A DNA stretch of 64,000 nt, from contig NC_134030.1 in NCBI RefSeq assembly GCF_964204645.1, positions 15,032,447 to 15,096,446 of the forward strand, given 5' to 3'. Of the stretch, positions 38,701 through 49,665 are shown piece after piece. This DNA comes from Tubulanus polymorphus (Eukaryota; Nemertea; Palaeonemertea; Tubulaniformes; Tubulanidae). A program made the translations under genes and the position numbers. A model generated the notes under the pieces. The model worked only from the letters and a program-made list of their open reading frames with translations, was not told the DNA's origin and searched no databases. The stretch's first letter is position 1. Each line of letters opens with the position of its first letter.

Positions 38701-39515
38701 TCTGGCATACAAGCGGTGTGAGCATTAAAGTCACCAGAAATTAACACATTGAAATCATACTCAACTTTCAATTGCAATAACTCTATTTCAATTTCTCTGA
38801 TAGCTATTTCTGAATAATAACGACTATTTTCTGGAGGAATATAAATTACACCTAAAAGTACATGTTTGTCGCGATTAAATAAATCTTTATCTAATAAATA
38901 CCAAGATACAAACTGAGAGTCAGTCGAAATTGGTTTTATTTTATTTTTCATGAACTTCCTATATATGATACCGACGCCACCTGATCCTTTTTTTGAAAAC
39001 TTTTTCCTATTTTTAAAGTGCGCCATATGGGAGGCGGGCAAGCTACAACCTAAATTACCGTCTAAATCATCTAAGTGAGTTTCAGTTAGACATGTGATGT
39101 CATTATTGCTAATAAATTCACAGAATTCTGGGATATCGAGTTTAGCTATAAGGCCACATACATTCAGCGTAGAAAACTTTAATGATGATTTGATACAAGG
39201 AATTTCACTTATGTTTGCTGCGTTTGCTGTACTAGTTACATTTTGCTTATTTAAATCAGAAGTGTTAATATTTCGCTTATTTACATCAGAAATGAAATTG
39301 TTAGGAGTTACATCAGGTACATGATTGTTACTATTTACATCAGGGTATGTATCTACCGTATGAGAATTTACATGCGAGCCAACGATATCTCTATTTACAT
39401 TTGGATAACTGTCACATAAATTTACACTATTTACAAATTCTATAACATAACAACAACTTCGAGATACAAGGACAGTCCGGTCTACGAATTGTACGCAAAG
39501 TCCCTCCGCTGGTTC
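35711..39515 (-). pseudogene. LINE ORF2: apurinic-type endonuclease plus reverse transcriptase, one frameshift
   Basis: Copies the element RNA into nicked host DNA. The frame opens right after the ORF1 amber codon with a ~85-codon DVN-rich linker. The endonuclease follows (STLNVCGLIAKL, LTETHLDD, GGVGIIYRK, LISGDFNAH, SDGHNPI). A frameshift occurs in a run of seven A (plus-strand T 37,842-37,848), moving the frame from 37,800-39,041 to 35,711-37,831. Reverse transcriptase motifs: KNNKAPGIDGITNELL, GFRSKYSTIDH, FVDFKKAFDS, LRQGENLSPILFSLFLND and ILYADDTVIL. The C-terminus has CPTCNTLGDESHFLFDC, a zinc-binding end. Otherwise intact. Confidence 0.92.
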
Positions 39516-40301
39516 CTAGTGGCTGTCCATCGGTACGCGGTCACGGTTTTCGCGGATAACGAGTTTGTCCCGTACAAAGAAAGCTTGTTTTCCGTTCGCT
39601 TTCGCGGCTCTCAGCTCGGGTAGCTTTTCGCGTCGTCTCGCCGCCCATTCCTCAGGCACCTGTTCATTCAGTCCTAAAGACGAGCCCGCGAGATTTTTCG
39701 CAACTGAACGTACCAGTTCACGATCTTTGAAGAACTCGAATTTTGCAACAATTGGGCGCGGTTTTTTCTGTTCGTTTTTCCTTCGTCCAAGGCGATGTGT
39801 TCGCGCGAATTTGAATGAGTCCACGGTCGTCTTCGGTAACTTAAGGTCTTTCTCGCAAAAGCCTTTAATTAAGTCCTCGGTATTCTCATTTTCGGATTCC
39901 TCGACGCCGTAAAAGATCAAATTATCGCGCATGCTACGCCATTGCTGATCTAGGAGTAGTTCATGGTCCGATTTGATAATTGCGTCCTGATCAGCGACGA
40001 CTTTCTCTAAATCGCGAACTTTGCTTCTAAGTTGTTCGTTTTCACTCTTTAGTTGTAATACGTCCTGGTGGCAAAATTCAAGCGATTGTTTAACTTCGGT
40101 CATGTCCCTCTGCAAGTCGTCTAGAAGCTCTAATTTCGAAAGCTGGGAAAGAATCGCATCAAGTTTTGACGATATTCCATTGTCTGCTTCCACACGTGAT
40201 GCCGTTTCCTCAGTCGATTTATGATTCTGGCGATTCGGACGATTTGATGCTGCAGTCTTCTGCTTCTTGTTAGGGGGTGAAACACTTTGTCTTCCCGCCA
40301 T
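39516..40301 (-). CDS. LINE ORF1: L1 ORF1p-like nucleic-acid chaperone
   Basis: 261 codons, intact. A basic, Ser-rich head (MAGRQSVSPPNKKQKTAAS), a coiled coil (residues ~45-115, LDAILSQLSKLELLDDLQ onward), an RRM-like domain beginning NLIFYGVEESE, and a C-terminal domain with PRPIVAKFEFFKDREL and SSLGLNEQVPEEW. Expected to bind element RNA as trimers. It ends in TAG at 39,518-39,516, and the next frame downstream is the same one, leading into ORF2. Confidence 0.88.
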   Translation of the reverse strand: MAGRQSVSPPNKKQKTAASNRPNRQNHKSTEETASRVEADNGISSKLDAILSQLSKLELLDDLQRDMTEVKQSLEFCHQDVLQLKSENEQLRSKVRDLEKVVADQDAIIKSDHELLLDQQWRSMRDNLIFYGVEESENENTEDLIKGFCEKDLKLPKTTVDSFKFARTHRLGRRKNEQKKPRPIVAKFEFFKDRELVRSVAKNLAGSSLGLNEQVPEEWAARRREKLPELRAAKANGKQAFFVRDKLVIRENRDRVPMDSH

Positions 40302-40310
40302 TTTCTCCAG

Positions 40311-43300
40311 GTCTCACCGAATATCACACAGATTTTGTGGTTGAAAAAGAAAAACAAATCGGTTAAGTTTCAATATATAGAAACGGGATTAACTGGACGC
40401 AAAGAATTAAACTAATCTAGGCCCTACGCACGTTAGTTCGTTTGTCATCAACCGGTGCGATTAGTCTTTGTCGACTATGCAATGTTAATTCGTTTGATAT
40501 AAGCTAGTTTTTAGTGTCTGTCGTGGCCGAATAATTAATACTAAATTCTCAGCTAATACGGGCTAAACGCACAAAAACGGCAACGGAATATAATAGATCT
40601 AAGGTAGAAAAAATAGTTTCCTTGGATAATGTTTGTAAGTGAAATGTGAAAATTTACCTTGACGGTCGTTTAAGTAATTCAAGGAGCGCGCCGAAAGTAC
40701 GTCCGCACAGTTCAGTACACCGCCTAGTCAGTAACCTGTCTGTGGTTTAGTTTCACAATCGGATATTTTCACAAACCACAGTCAGGAATGGGAAGGTCAT
40801 TTTTGTATGAAATCTTCGTCAGCCAATTTGACTGACGAGTAATTTGCCTGGCATTTCATTGTCTCTTAAGATATCCGTCTATTTTTTGTTGTAATCGAGG
40901 CACAACAGATTCGTAGTTTGTCTGATACCTATAACACCTCACCTGATGATCTTAATCCATGTGCAAATCGGCCGTAAAGTGAGAGTAAATTTCCGTCGGG
41001 TCAACAGCTGCCATTTTGAAAATTACTTTCACCTGTGGACTGAGGCCAGGACAACAGCACAAACTAACGAAGCGAAACGACGAAATTGAAAAAAATTAAG
41101 AAATCAACACTTATTCACATTTTTCTTTTACCAGAATTTATTATTTCATTATTTATTATGGAAAACCTGAAGATTTGAAATATAAGTTGGAAAACCATCA
41201 AAAATAAAAATTGTCGTTTCGTCTTGGAAATTTTATATAAATCCTTGTAGGTCCCCTTGACTTATCATGCCACATGTGCAATACAGAGAAATGGCGGCCA
41301 ATGGCGGAATTGGTGGAGAAATTAATTAATTTCTCAAATTAATGTTGATTAACCACTCGAAACATACATAAAATTGGATTATTTCGAAAGGTACCTGTGT
41401 TAGTTTGTGATTTAAGCCATTAATTGTGGACTGAAGTGAATAGAAAGTATATTTTTGAAGTGTTACTTTTTTCAACCGTGTTTTGGTCCTTGTCATCCCT
41501 AACGTTGGTATAAGCCCATCCGATTATAAAAAGCTTACCACCAACGATTAGGTAACTAACTATACACCGCCGTGATTCGACAGTACCGGTAGCGCCGCTA
41601 CTTAGCAATAATAAGAACTAATGTTATTGACGATGTTTTGTTAAGTGGAATGACGCCGAGTACCAGTATATATCCGATAGGTTCGAATCCCCAATTTCTT
41701 CGGGATGATTTGATTTTGAAATAGCGATCGTTTTAATAGATTTGGTGTACCTTATTAAACTCCGTCAACACACCTGCCGGATGTGAAACAGGGGACGTCC
41801 TATTCCAATGACGCTAAAGATTTTGTGTGAATTTTATGGTACTGTAACGGCGGTATGAATTAAATTCAGCTTAGACTGAGAGTAAAGTATTTTAAGGCAA
41901 ACTCTAATGGCCTAACTGCACATCGTCGAAAGACTTCTCATCCATCGATACTTGATAAAAATGAAATAAAACATCTAGTTCCAATTATCTCATGTAAGCA
42001 TAACATTTATTTTGAAAATCTCAACCATACATCAAAACATTTTAAAGCCTTCTATATCAAATGCAATCTTTTGCTAACATAAACAATAGACAAATGGCCA
42101 TATCTCTATCATATTAATTATATCACGAATGCTAAATATTGCGATATTAATTGAAATCGTTCAACCAACAAATGAATTTAGTTAACATAATATCATCACA
42201 AACCATTCATATCCTTGGCAAAGGACTTATAAGCTTTTAGAATATCCAAACAGGAAAATTTTAGTCTCATTTCTATGCGAGTAGAAACACATTATCATTA
42301 TAACATCCATATCTTTGCATTATATATAACATCCATATCTGTGCATTATATATATGTTTATTATGTCATATCTCTTAATAATAATCAATCCAATAATTAG
42401 ATTAATAATACTAATTTATTTATAAATTAATAATTGATAATTAAACTATCAACTCTGCTATAATTGAGTTACACATGAGGTAAAAAAAATTATGACATAA
42501 AAACTCCTGTCAGAGTAATAGAAGTAACTGTCTAATACATGAAATAACACATTTTATACAATGAACTGAGCTCTGAATCAGATGAAAATATTCAATCTGA
42601 GATCTTACGAATGATGTTATTTTAGCCCTCTACTTCTGAAAACTGAATAGCGCGCTGTGAACTTCAACTTGAAAACAAATTTGTTGAACAGCAGTGTATC
42701 GAAAAACTGTACGTACAGTGTACCGCGAACTGAACGCGGCGTCTTCTCACTTAGAAAATTATCGACTTGACAGATTAGTTCGATTTTCGACCGCGGCGGC
42801 GCTATACGACATTGGACAAAAGAAACTTTCTACCTTTTGCAATTCTAGTAGCCTTCCGCGACTCAACGACCTTGATTTAAACTTGATCAATTCAAAGTCT
42901 GTTTATTGACGCTTTTGGTTACATGGACTGATCAGCAATATACTTAAATAAAATAACCGGAATAACAAGAAATCAAAAATATTAAAGAGGTAACAAACAA
43001 ATGCCCGTAAACCTGTCAGACACGCGAACGCCGGACTCGTAAACTCTTGGACTCGGACCCGCTGAGCAATAAATTCATAAAATTGACTTTGAAATTGATT
43101 GTGGAGAAGAGAGGGAATTATTCGATAGCTCTTCCTCGAAAAGAAGAGAGAATTATATGTAAGAAAACACAACATGGCTACTAATTGAATGGAGCCAAAT
43201 TTCTGATGTTTACGGCTCGACAGTGCCTTTATAACGTGGATTTATCAAAATTCCCATGCAGTATCTGGAGATTGAAGTGAGCTGAAGGACATCATACGGA

Positions 43301-43389
43301 TTGTATCGGCGACAGCGGTAAGGTAAGGAAGCCTTTACACTTTTAACAAAAACTATGTGGAAAAGGGAAAAAAAATAATAATAATCACG
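40311..43389. other. Non-coding; LINE 5' flank then host sequence
   Basis: The first few hundred bases may be LINE 5' UTR. A 71-codon frame at 42,694-42,909 has no recognisable domain and is not called. TAGGTTCGAATCCCC near 41,680 is an isolated B-box-like word. Confidence 0.45.
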
Positions 43390-43395
43390 CGAATT

Positions 43396-43432
43396 TCAAT
43401 AGGGTTTTCTGTGAAGAAACAGAAAACCCTAA
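43396..43432. repeat. Short hairpin AGGGTTTTCTGT/ACAGAAAACCCT
   Basis: 12-bp perfect stem with a GAAGAA loop. A weaker version is near 30,400 and half of it near 31,674, so it is a dispersed motif. Confidence 0.6.
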
Positions 43433-44185
43433 TAAGCAAATCTCGATGCTAGCACTTATTATGGGTTGTCAGGTTCAGCCTAACTGTACTTTCATTCAAC
43501 TACTTCTTGTATGAAACGTGGAAATGAGAAGTTGCAAGGAATAACCAAACAATAATAAAAACAATTGAGAATTAGAATTACTGTAGTTAAGAATTTATTC
43601 AAATGAAGTGAAAACTTCATTGTTAGCTCATACGGGTACATACATGTACATAAAACAATAACAACAATTTATATCATGATGCACAGACAAATGAAAGTAA
43701 AATATTATTTATTTATTTTCCATTTTGGGGAAGCATGATGTTAGTTTTTGGAACTGATGCAGTTTTGATGAACTAATTTTTGGCTAGTAAGTATCATGTT
43801 ATACAGTGTGTCCTGAACAATTATTGTTCCTCCTGATTCAACTGAAGATTCCGACTCATGTTAAGGAAATGAGGTTCTCCATCAATCGAACAAAAATTGA
43901 GCTCAGGCCTCTATCTCATTTGCCGAAATTATAGCAACATTTATGGGGGACCTTTTCTTCACTCTAGCTACTATGGTCCGGCCATACGCATCTTCAAGCT
44001 ACTAACCTATTAATTGTTGTCTGATGCCAGTTGAAAATGAAATGTTGAAGGGAGCCTAAGACGATGACCTTGTAGGCGTATCTCTATAACCCGACAAAAA
44101 TCGGTAAAGACTTAAGCACGGTTTAGGACCCGGCAGAAGACACCGGGCCAGGAAAAACGTGTATCGTCGGTTCCTAGCACGATTT
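43433..44185. other. Non-coding host sequence
   Basis: No gene or repeat recognised. Confidence 0.45.
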
Positions 44186-44189
44186 CAAC

Positions 44190-44300
44190 GTTTTTCGGGA
44201 ATTCCCTGAAATTTCAGTGTTTTTCTGGAATTCCCTGAAATTTCAGTGTTTTATTTTCAGCGTTTCAGCTTTTTCAGCGAATTTCAGGAAACGCTTAGGT
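44190..44300. repeat. CTGAAATTTCAGGGAATT repeat, inverted copy
   Basis: AACGTTTTTCGGGAATTCCC, TGAAATTTCAGTGTTTTTC and CAGCGTTTCAGC; reverse complement aligns with 30,720-30,845 including flanks. Confidence 0.75.
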
Positions 44301-44600
44301 TATTGGTTTTATGTATGACTTTCATTTATGGTGAAAACGGAATTTAATTTTTCTGCCGAACAAATTAGCCTACGCTTTAATTGTTTAATTAATCCGATCA
44401 TAAACAGGAACATGTTTATTCCGATGTTTTCCAGCATGTCCCAGTTAAGATATTTACATCAATCAAGATTTGCATAAAACGAATCCATTTAATACAACGA
44501 TTAGAGCACTTTCGCCTACAGGAATCGTATGAACTACGCTCAGGGTGACTTACGACCCGATCATTTTCTCGGAACGGTCTGTGATTTTTTCGTCGGGACC

Positions 44601-44788
44601 TGTAATATGGTCCCTGTAATAAGGTTCACGTCATTCGTTGGACTCTTACCTGACCAATTGGGTATATAAAGGAGACCCGTGCGTGGCTTATTTTTATACC
44701 TTTTTCTGAATAAACACGAATGTAAATACCGTTGCCGTCCAGTGGTTTTTTAAGTTCAAAATTCGGTTACCGATACCTTATCGACATA
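44601..44788 (+). other. Possible solo LTR
   Basis: A TG...CA segment with TATATAAAGG near 44,662 and an AATAAA near 44,710, spaced as in a retroviral-type LTR. No internal region, primer site or second LTR was seen, and the left boundary is a guess. Confidence 0.25.
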
Positions 44789-45195
44789 TTGAGTATGCTT
44801 ACGACCGCGACGAGTTGATCGAAGACCTGTCTTCAGCCGAATCGCAAACATTGAAAAGTCATATTTCTATGACCCGATCAAATCGTCGTAGCCAAGCAGT
44901 GGCGTGTTATGCGTCACATGAGCTTTAAATTCGGCGATGATAGTCACATGGCTTTGAGCACTCAAAGTGGCGAGTCAACAAACTGTGGGATCGTGGATTG
45001 ACGAAGAAAGTTTAGTGGAGCTCTGGAAAGATCATAGTTTTTCTGTTCTGTGTAATTTCTGGACATGAATGGTCTACTAGAGACAGGATCAAAAACTTAC
45101 TCCGATGGAAGTATGAAGCCTTAGAGCAAATTGCCTCCACTCTTGAAATAATAGGTAACAGGTTGTTTATTGTTAAAACTCAACGTATCATGGAT

Positions 45196-45293
45196 GAGTA
45201 GTAGTAGTAGCAGTAGCAGTAGCAGCAGCATCAGCAACAGCAGCCGTAGCAGCAGTAGCAGCAGCAGTAGCAGCAGTAGTAGTAGTAGTAGTA
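45196..45293. repeat. AGT/AGC trinucleotide microsatellite
   Basis: About 32 interspersed AGT and AGC triplets with a few ATC/AAC/CCG variants. No long frame with gene character spans it. Confidence 0.9.
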
Positions 45294-48200
45294 TAACAGC
45301 GTAGGTATTGAACTAAATTTAGTGTAAATTAACAGAGCATTTTTAGGTCTAGTTTATGATTTCTATTTCTTATTTTACAAATATTGTCTTATTTTGATTG
45401 ATGTTACTAAGGGGGCAGGGTGTCAGTCAGTTTTGGAGTGTCGGACTGTTTGTTTGTTTTAGAAATGTACTTGAAGTGTCAGCCAGTGTGTATTGTTTTG
45501 ATAACGGCCTTCTGGTCTCTGCCACCCTTGATGTCTTATGTAATAGTATCATGGTTGAAAATTTGTTGAGATTCGAGTTTTAGCCTTTGAGCGGTTGGAT
45601 GTCCAGCCTCGTCTCTCCGATATATCGAAGAAAATAAAGTGAAATTTACGGTTTGAAGTTTTAAGAACGTTCTCTCGTCGTTGGTTCTTGTTAGTCGATT
45701 TAAGGATTTTTAACGTAGTTACCCTGTGCTTGCGTTGCGGAAATCCCAGGGTGCTATAGTAGTATATACGATTGAACTTTCGTGAAGTCTAGATTTTTTG
45801 ACGCCTTATAAAACGTCACGATTTTGAAACCTAAACAGTATAAACCATTCTGCGTCATTTTAACATATCACAACAGTTAATCGATGTGCAAAACGTCACA
45901 GGTCTATGTGTACACAAACAAGCTATTAACGACAACGACGCAGGCAAAATATTAACGACAACGATGTAGAATGTCTTCCTGTGATTATATAATGAGCCCT
46001 ATTTGAACTACGAAATATTATATTGCATTGAATATCCTGAGAAGACATATTGTAATAGTAATGGATGTATGATTATATCAGAAGCGGCAGGCATAAATAG
46101 AAATGCTAAGTAAATCGGATTTTTCGGTCAAAATGGCGGATGTATACACGATGCGGAAGTCTGATATAATATTAATACCCTGACGGGGGATGCTGGTGGA
46201 ATTTTATCGGCGGTTACAAGCGATCAATATATAAATTTGTGAGCATACAATTTCAATATTCACATGTTTTAGAAAATATGTTCGATATTAGGGGTATGCA
46301 GGTTTCATAAGAACGATCCCGATTAGCAATTTATAATAGAATAGCTGTCGTATACGGCGCAGCATCCTCTGATGGCATGTTCAATCAGGTGAATATGTAA
46401 CAAGCAGTTATGTAATATCCGTCGTAAAGTTTCCTTATCAAACCCAGTAATGTTTCATTCTGTTTTAAAATTTGTATTATTATTATTGTAAGCAGTACTT
46501 ACTGCATAGTAAGCAGTACATTAGGTTTTTGGTCGTGTGTAGCTGTAGGCCTACACAAAGCACAGACCCAAGAGGCATAAGTGAATGTCGGTCGCAAGTT
46601 AGTTTTGAAGGATTCGCAGTCGATAAGCTTGTATCCTACACAAATATGCCATCCGTTTACAACACCAGACTGATACATTTACAATTTCCCTCATTATATG
46701 AAAACTGAATGAAAATATCCCGACCTATAATTCGTGATACATTTAAATGTAGATAACCCATTATTGACAATTTTCAATAAAAAATTAACCACTATTTACA
46801 GGCGAAGACCTATATCATCCACCCAATCGACAAATCTCATAATTCCCATAATTTTTTAAAAATTGGCCTTATCAGCTGGTTATAGTGGTATACTTACTGT
46901 AGGCTTATTGGTGACCAAGTGCGTAAAACCAAAACAAACAAAAATAACAAACATTTCTATCATGATTGGGAAGGGACTAGTCCGGCTACAGTCAGTATCT
47001 TTTATCTGAAGATGACATATGAAATAAATCTGTGTGGTTGGCTGTAATGTAGATCTTTTCTTTTGAAATCAATCAAAATTTGTCATGCCATCAATCACTA
47101 GCAGGAGCAACAGTTTGACCACATTGACCACAAGGCAACAACGCTGTGCTCTCTGATTCTTGAGGAATGTTAGACAGGAATCAGAATTAAAATTATGACT
47201 TAATTATACTACAAATCTTCACAAAACATTATCAGAAATCAATAAAGAACTTAAATTCACTCTAATTTGACCCTTCACTTGACACAGTCAGGCCTATGGT
47301 TTTATTTGACGCAGTATAAACAGAAATAGGGATACATAAAAGGTGCGATCTATTACGTACCAAATTCATTATATATCTACAGTGGGTTTTTCATTAAACT
47401 GATAATCAATGAACAAATCGTTTCCTGCAGCAGGAAACTAAGTTTTTGTAAATCATTGACGAAAATTGTAATTAAAAGCCTTTTAATAGCATGGAGTTTC
47501 ACAAAAATCATGATATTTACCTAATGACAAAACTTTCTCATTTCGATCAGGTGAGCTCGATGATATCACTCTTTAAATAAGAAATTGAAGGAAAAGAATT
47601 GTTTATACCGAATTCACAATTACTAAAACTATCGAAAAGAGCAAGTTTAGATATGATACCGGTATGAATTTAGTTACAGTTGTAGGTTTTTTTTAATTGA
47701 TTTCTAAATGTAATTAAGGATTTATTGGAATTCATTGCGAACTTTTGGACATTCAGTTTTAATCTTCAAATTTTTTTCGACTATTCAAAAGTCGGTCTAG
47801 AACCGTTTTGTGCAAAAAGGCCTATCAAAAGGGAAGGAATCTTTGTTGAAGATTTCAGAGAACCTATTCATGTCTAGACGAATTAATTGTGTTGTATGAT
47901 TATTGATATAAAGGTTTTATATTTTTTTCATTTCTGATAAAAGAAATAATTCGATCGGATGAGATTCATTATTGCAGATGACGGTGTTATTGTTTTGATT
48001 TGTTTTGTTTACATCCAGGCTTCTATCATTCCAGCGGGTACGTGTTAGATCGCACCTACACAAATGTTCCTTACTGTATGATCATCAAAACGTCTAGCCA
48101 GTTTAGCGGCAGCTGCCGACAGCCCCTGCCATCTGAGCCCCGAGCTGAGAGAAACATGCATCATCATCTATAGCTAGTGTTCCTTTTAATCTTTCAACAT

Positions 48201-49490
48201 GTAACATGTACATGTCATACATGTGATCTAACAGGTATCTAACAGGCCCATCGGAAGCATGCATTGGTTTGGTAGGCCCAACCATCAATAATAGTTCAGG
48301 GAAATTGCCCACGTTCCTCTGGTAAAAGTGAAAAGAATCGTCGACTGGGGAACTACTTGGGCGGCCTATTTCTCTGCGTGTGAACCTCTGTGAAGTGTGT
48401 ATAAGGAAGCCGCCGCTAGTGTTTCAAATGCACGCTGATTGGCTAAATAAAGAAATTTTATTGTATTGTTGTAATTGTATTTCATTTTCAATCGCATAAA
48501 GGATATAGTAAACAAATACATTAAAACATGTGAACAAAATAAGATTGAGATTGCCAGGGACCGGAAGAATCCAGAGACCATCGAGTCGGGTCCCGGTCTT
48601 TGACAAATAGTGGAAGTATATTGGCGAACTCATGAAGCCATACATGGACGAAAACTTGCGATGAGAATTTTTATTGAAAATTAGTGCAATACGTTTTGGA
48701 TAAAAAGAAGATTTAAGAAGTGCTATTTGAGTAGAATTATGAATCAATAACTGGAGTTCACTTAAATTGAAATTCAAAGGAAGAAACACACAACCTATCA
48801 AGAATCTGATGTGGGATGCTTTTCTAGATTTTGGGATCAGAGATACTATGGAGTATACTCTCATTTTAAGAGACAATAGACACATGAACGAGATGATTGA
48901 TCGGTTTAAACATAAAGGCCGCTGTGAAAAAAAAAACTTATTTATATCAGTGAGGGTAAGAAATCAGCCACGTTTAAACGGAGGGACAGTAACGGTATGT
49001 GCAAGAAATGGGGCATTGGATAAAACGCGAATTTCTCTCTTTTGGAGCATAATTAATCGATGGAGTCGGATAGGGTAAGTTTGTGACCCATACGATTTTG
49101 CAATAAAGGAAATAAGGGAGTAAAAGGGAGCTGTATAGGGTAGGTAGAAAGCATCTCGTATGACGTTTAGCAGGATGTAATTCAAAAGTTGAGACGTTAG
49201 TAATATCGTAAGACTAGTGAGAGGTCCGATAATTTAACCTAGACTATCACTTTTAAGTGCCACACCCCTCGAATTATTAAAGTATCTATTGAAAAATATA
49301 CTATTGTAACCATTCAATTTAAAAAGAGTATGATCAGCATTTCCGTCTGATGCCCACGTTTTGATAACCGCGTATGTTAGCCCCGGTGCCGATCTCTAGA
49401 TTTTTGCGACTAGATTCAGACTGCTGCTGGTAAATGGCAGCCAGTGAACGGTATCATGAAACATTGTCAGATAAAATTCCGTGCAAATAA
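45294..49490. other. Non-coding host sequence
   Basis: Open frames here lack recognisable domains. The minus-strand stretch 48,885-48,424 (NSTQIALLKSSFYPKRI... then a T-rich tail) could be a LINE 3' end, but I could not match it to a motif. Confidence 0.4.
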
Positions 49491-49494
49491 TGGG

Positions 49495-49665
49495 ATTCGA
49501 AGCTAACTCAGTGAATCGATTGGTCCGGTGCCTTGTCCAACATCTGGTATCTCCGTTGGAAAACTCGATTGCTATTTATAGTGAAATTGAAGAAATTCGA
49601 CGTTTTTGGAAAATTCCGCGAATTCGTGATTCCGAGATATGACAACACCAATCATTTATCCATTG
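49495..49665 (+). repeat. Dispersed repeat R, copy 2 (partial)
   Basis: GGTCCGGTGCCTTGTCC, GTTGGAAAACTCG, CTATTTATAGT, TTTTTGGAAAATTCCGCG and ATATGACAACACC occur in the order of copies 1 and 3. Only the second half of the repeat is present. Confidence 0.75.

Larger units (their letters stand above)
35502..40310 (-). mobile_element. Near-complete non-LTR retrotransposon (LINE)
   Basis: Leftward order: ORF1 (40,301-39,516), ORF2 endonuclease and reverse transcriptase (39,515-35,711), 3' UTR of ~190 bp with a terminal hairpin, and a short GATTAC tail at 35,504-35,520. ORF1 is of the L1 ORF1p type (coiled coil, RRM-like, C-terminal domain). I cannot assign the clade without a tree. The 5' UTR boundary upstream of 40,301 was not determined. 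One frameshift breaks ORF2. Confidence 0.9.

Noticed and set aside
42694-42909. 71-codon ORF in GC-richer DNA
   Set aside because: No domain, no conserved pattern, length expected by chance.
45196-45293. Ser/Gln-rich coding repeat
   Set aside because: No extended open frame or start; better explained as a microsatellite.
48424-49078. 153-codon minus and 103-codon plus frames
   Set aside because: Overlapping opposite frames without recognisable domains; a LINE 3' end is possible but unsupported.
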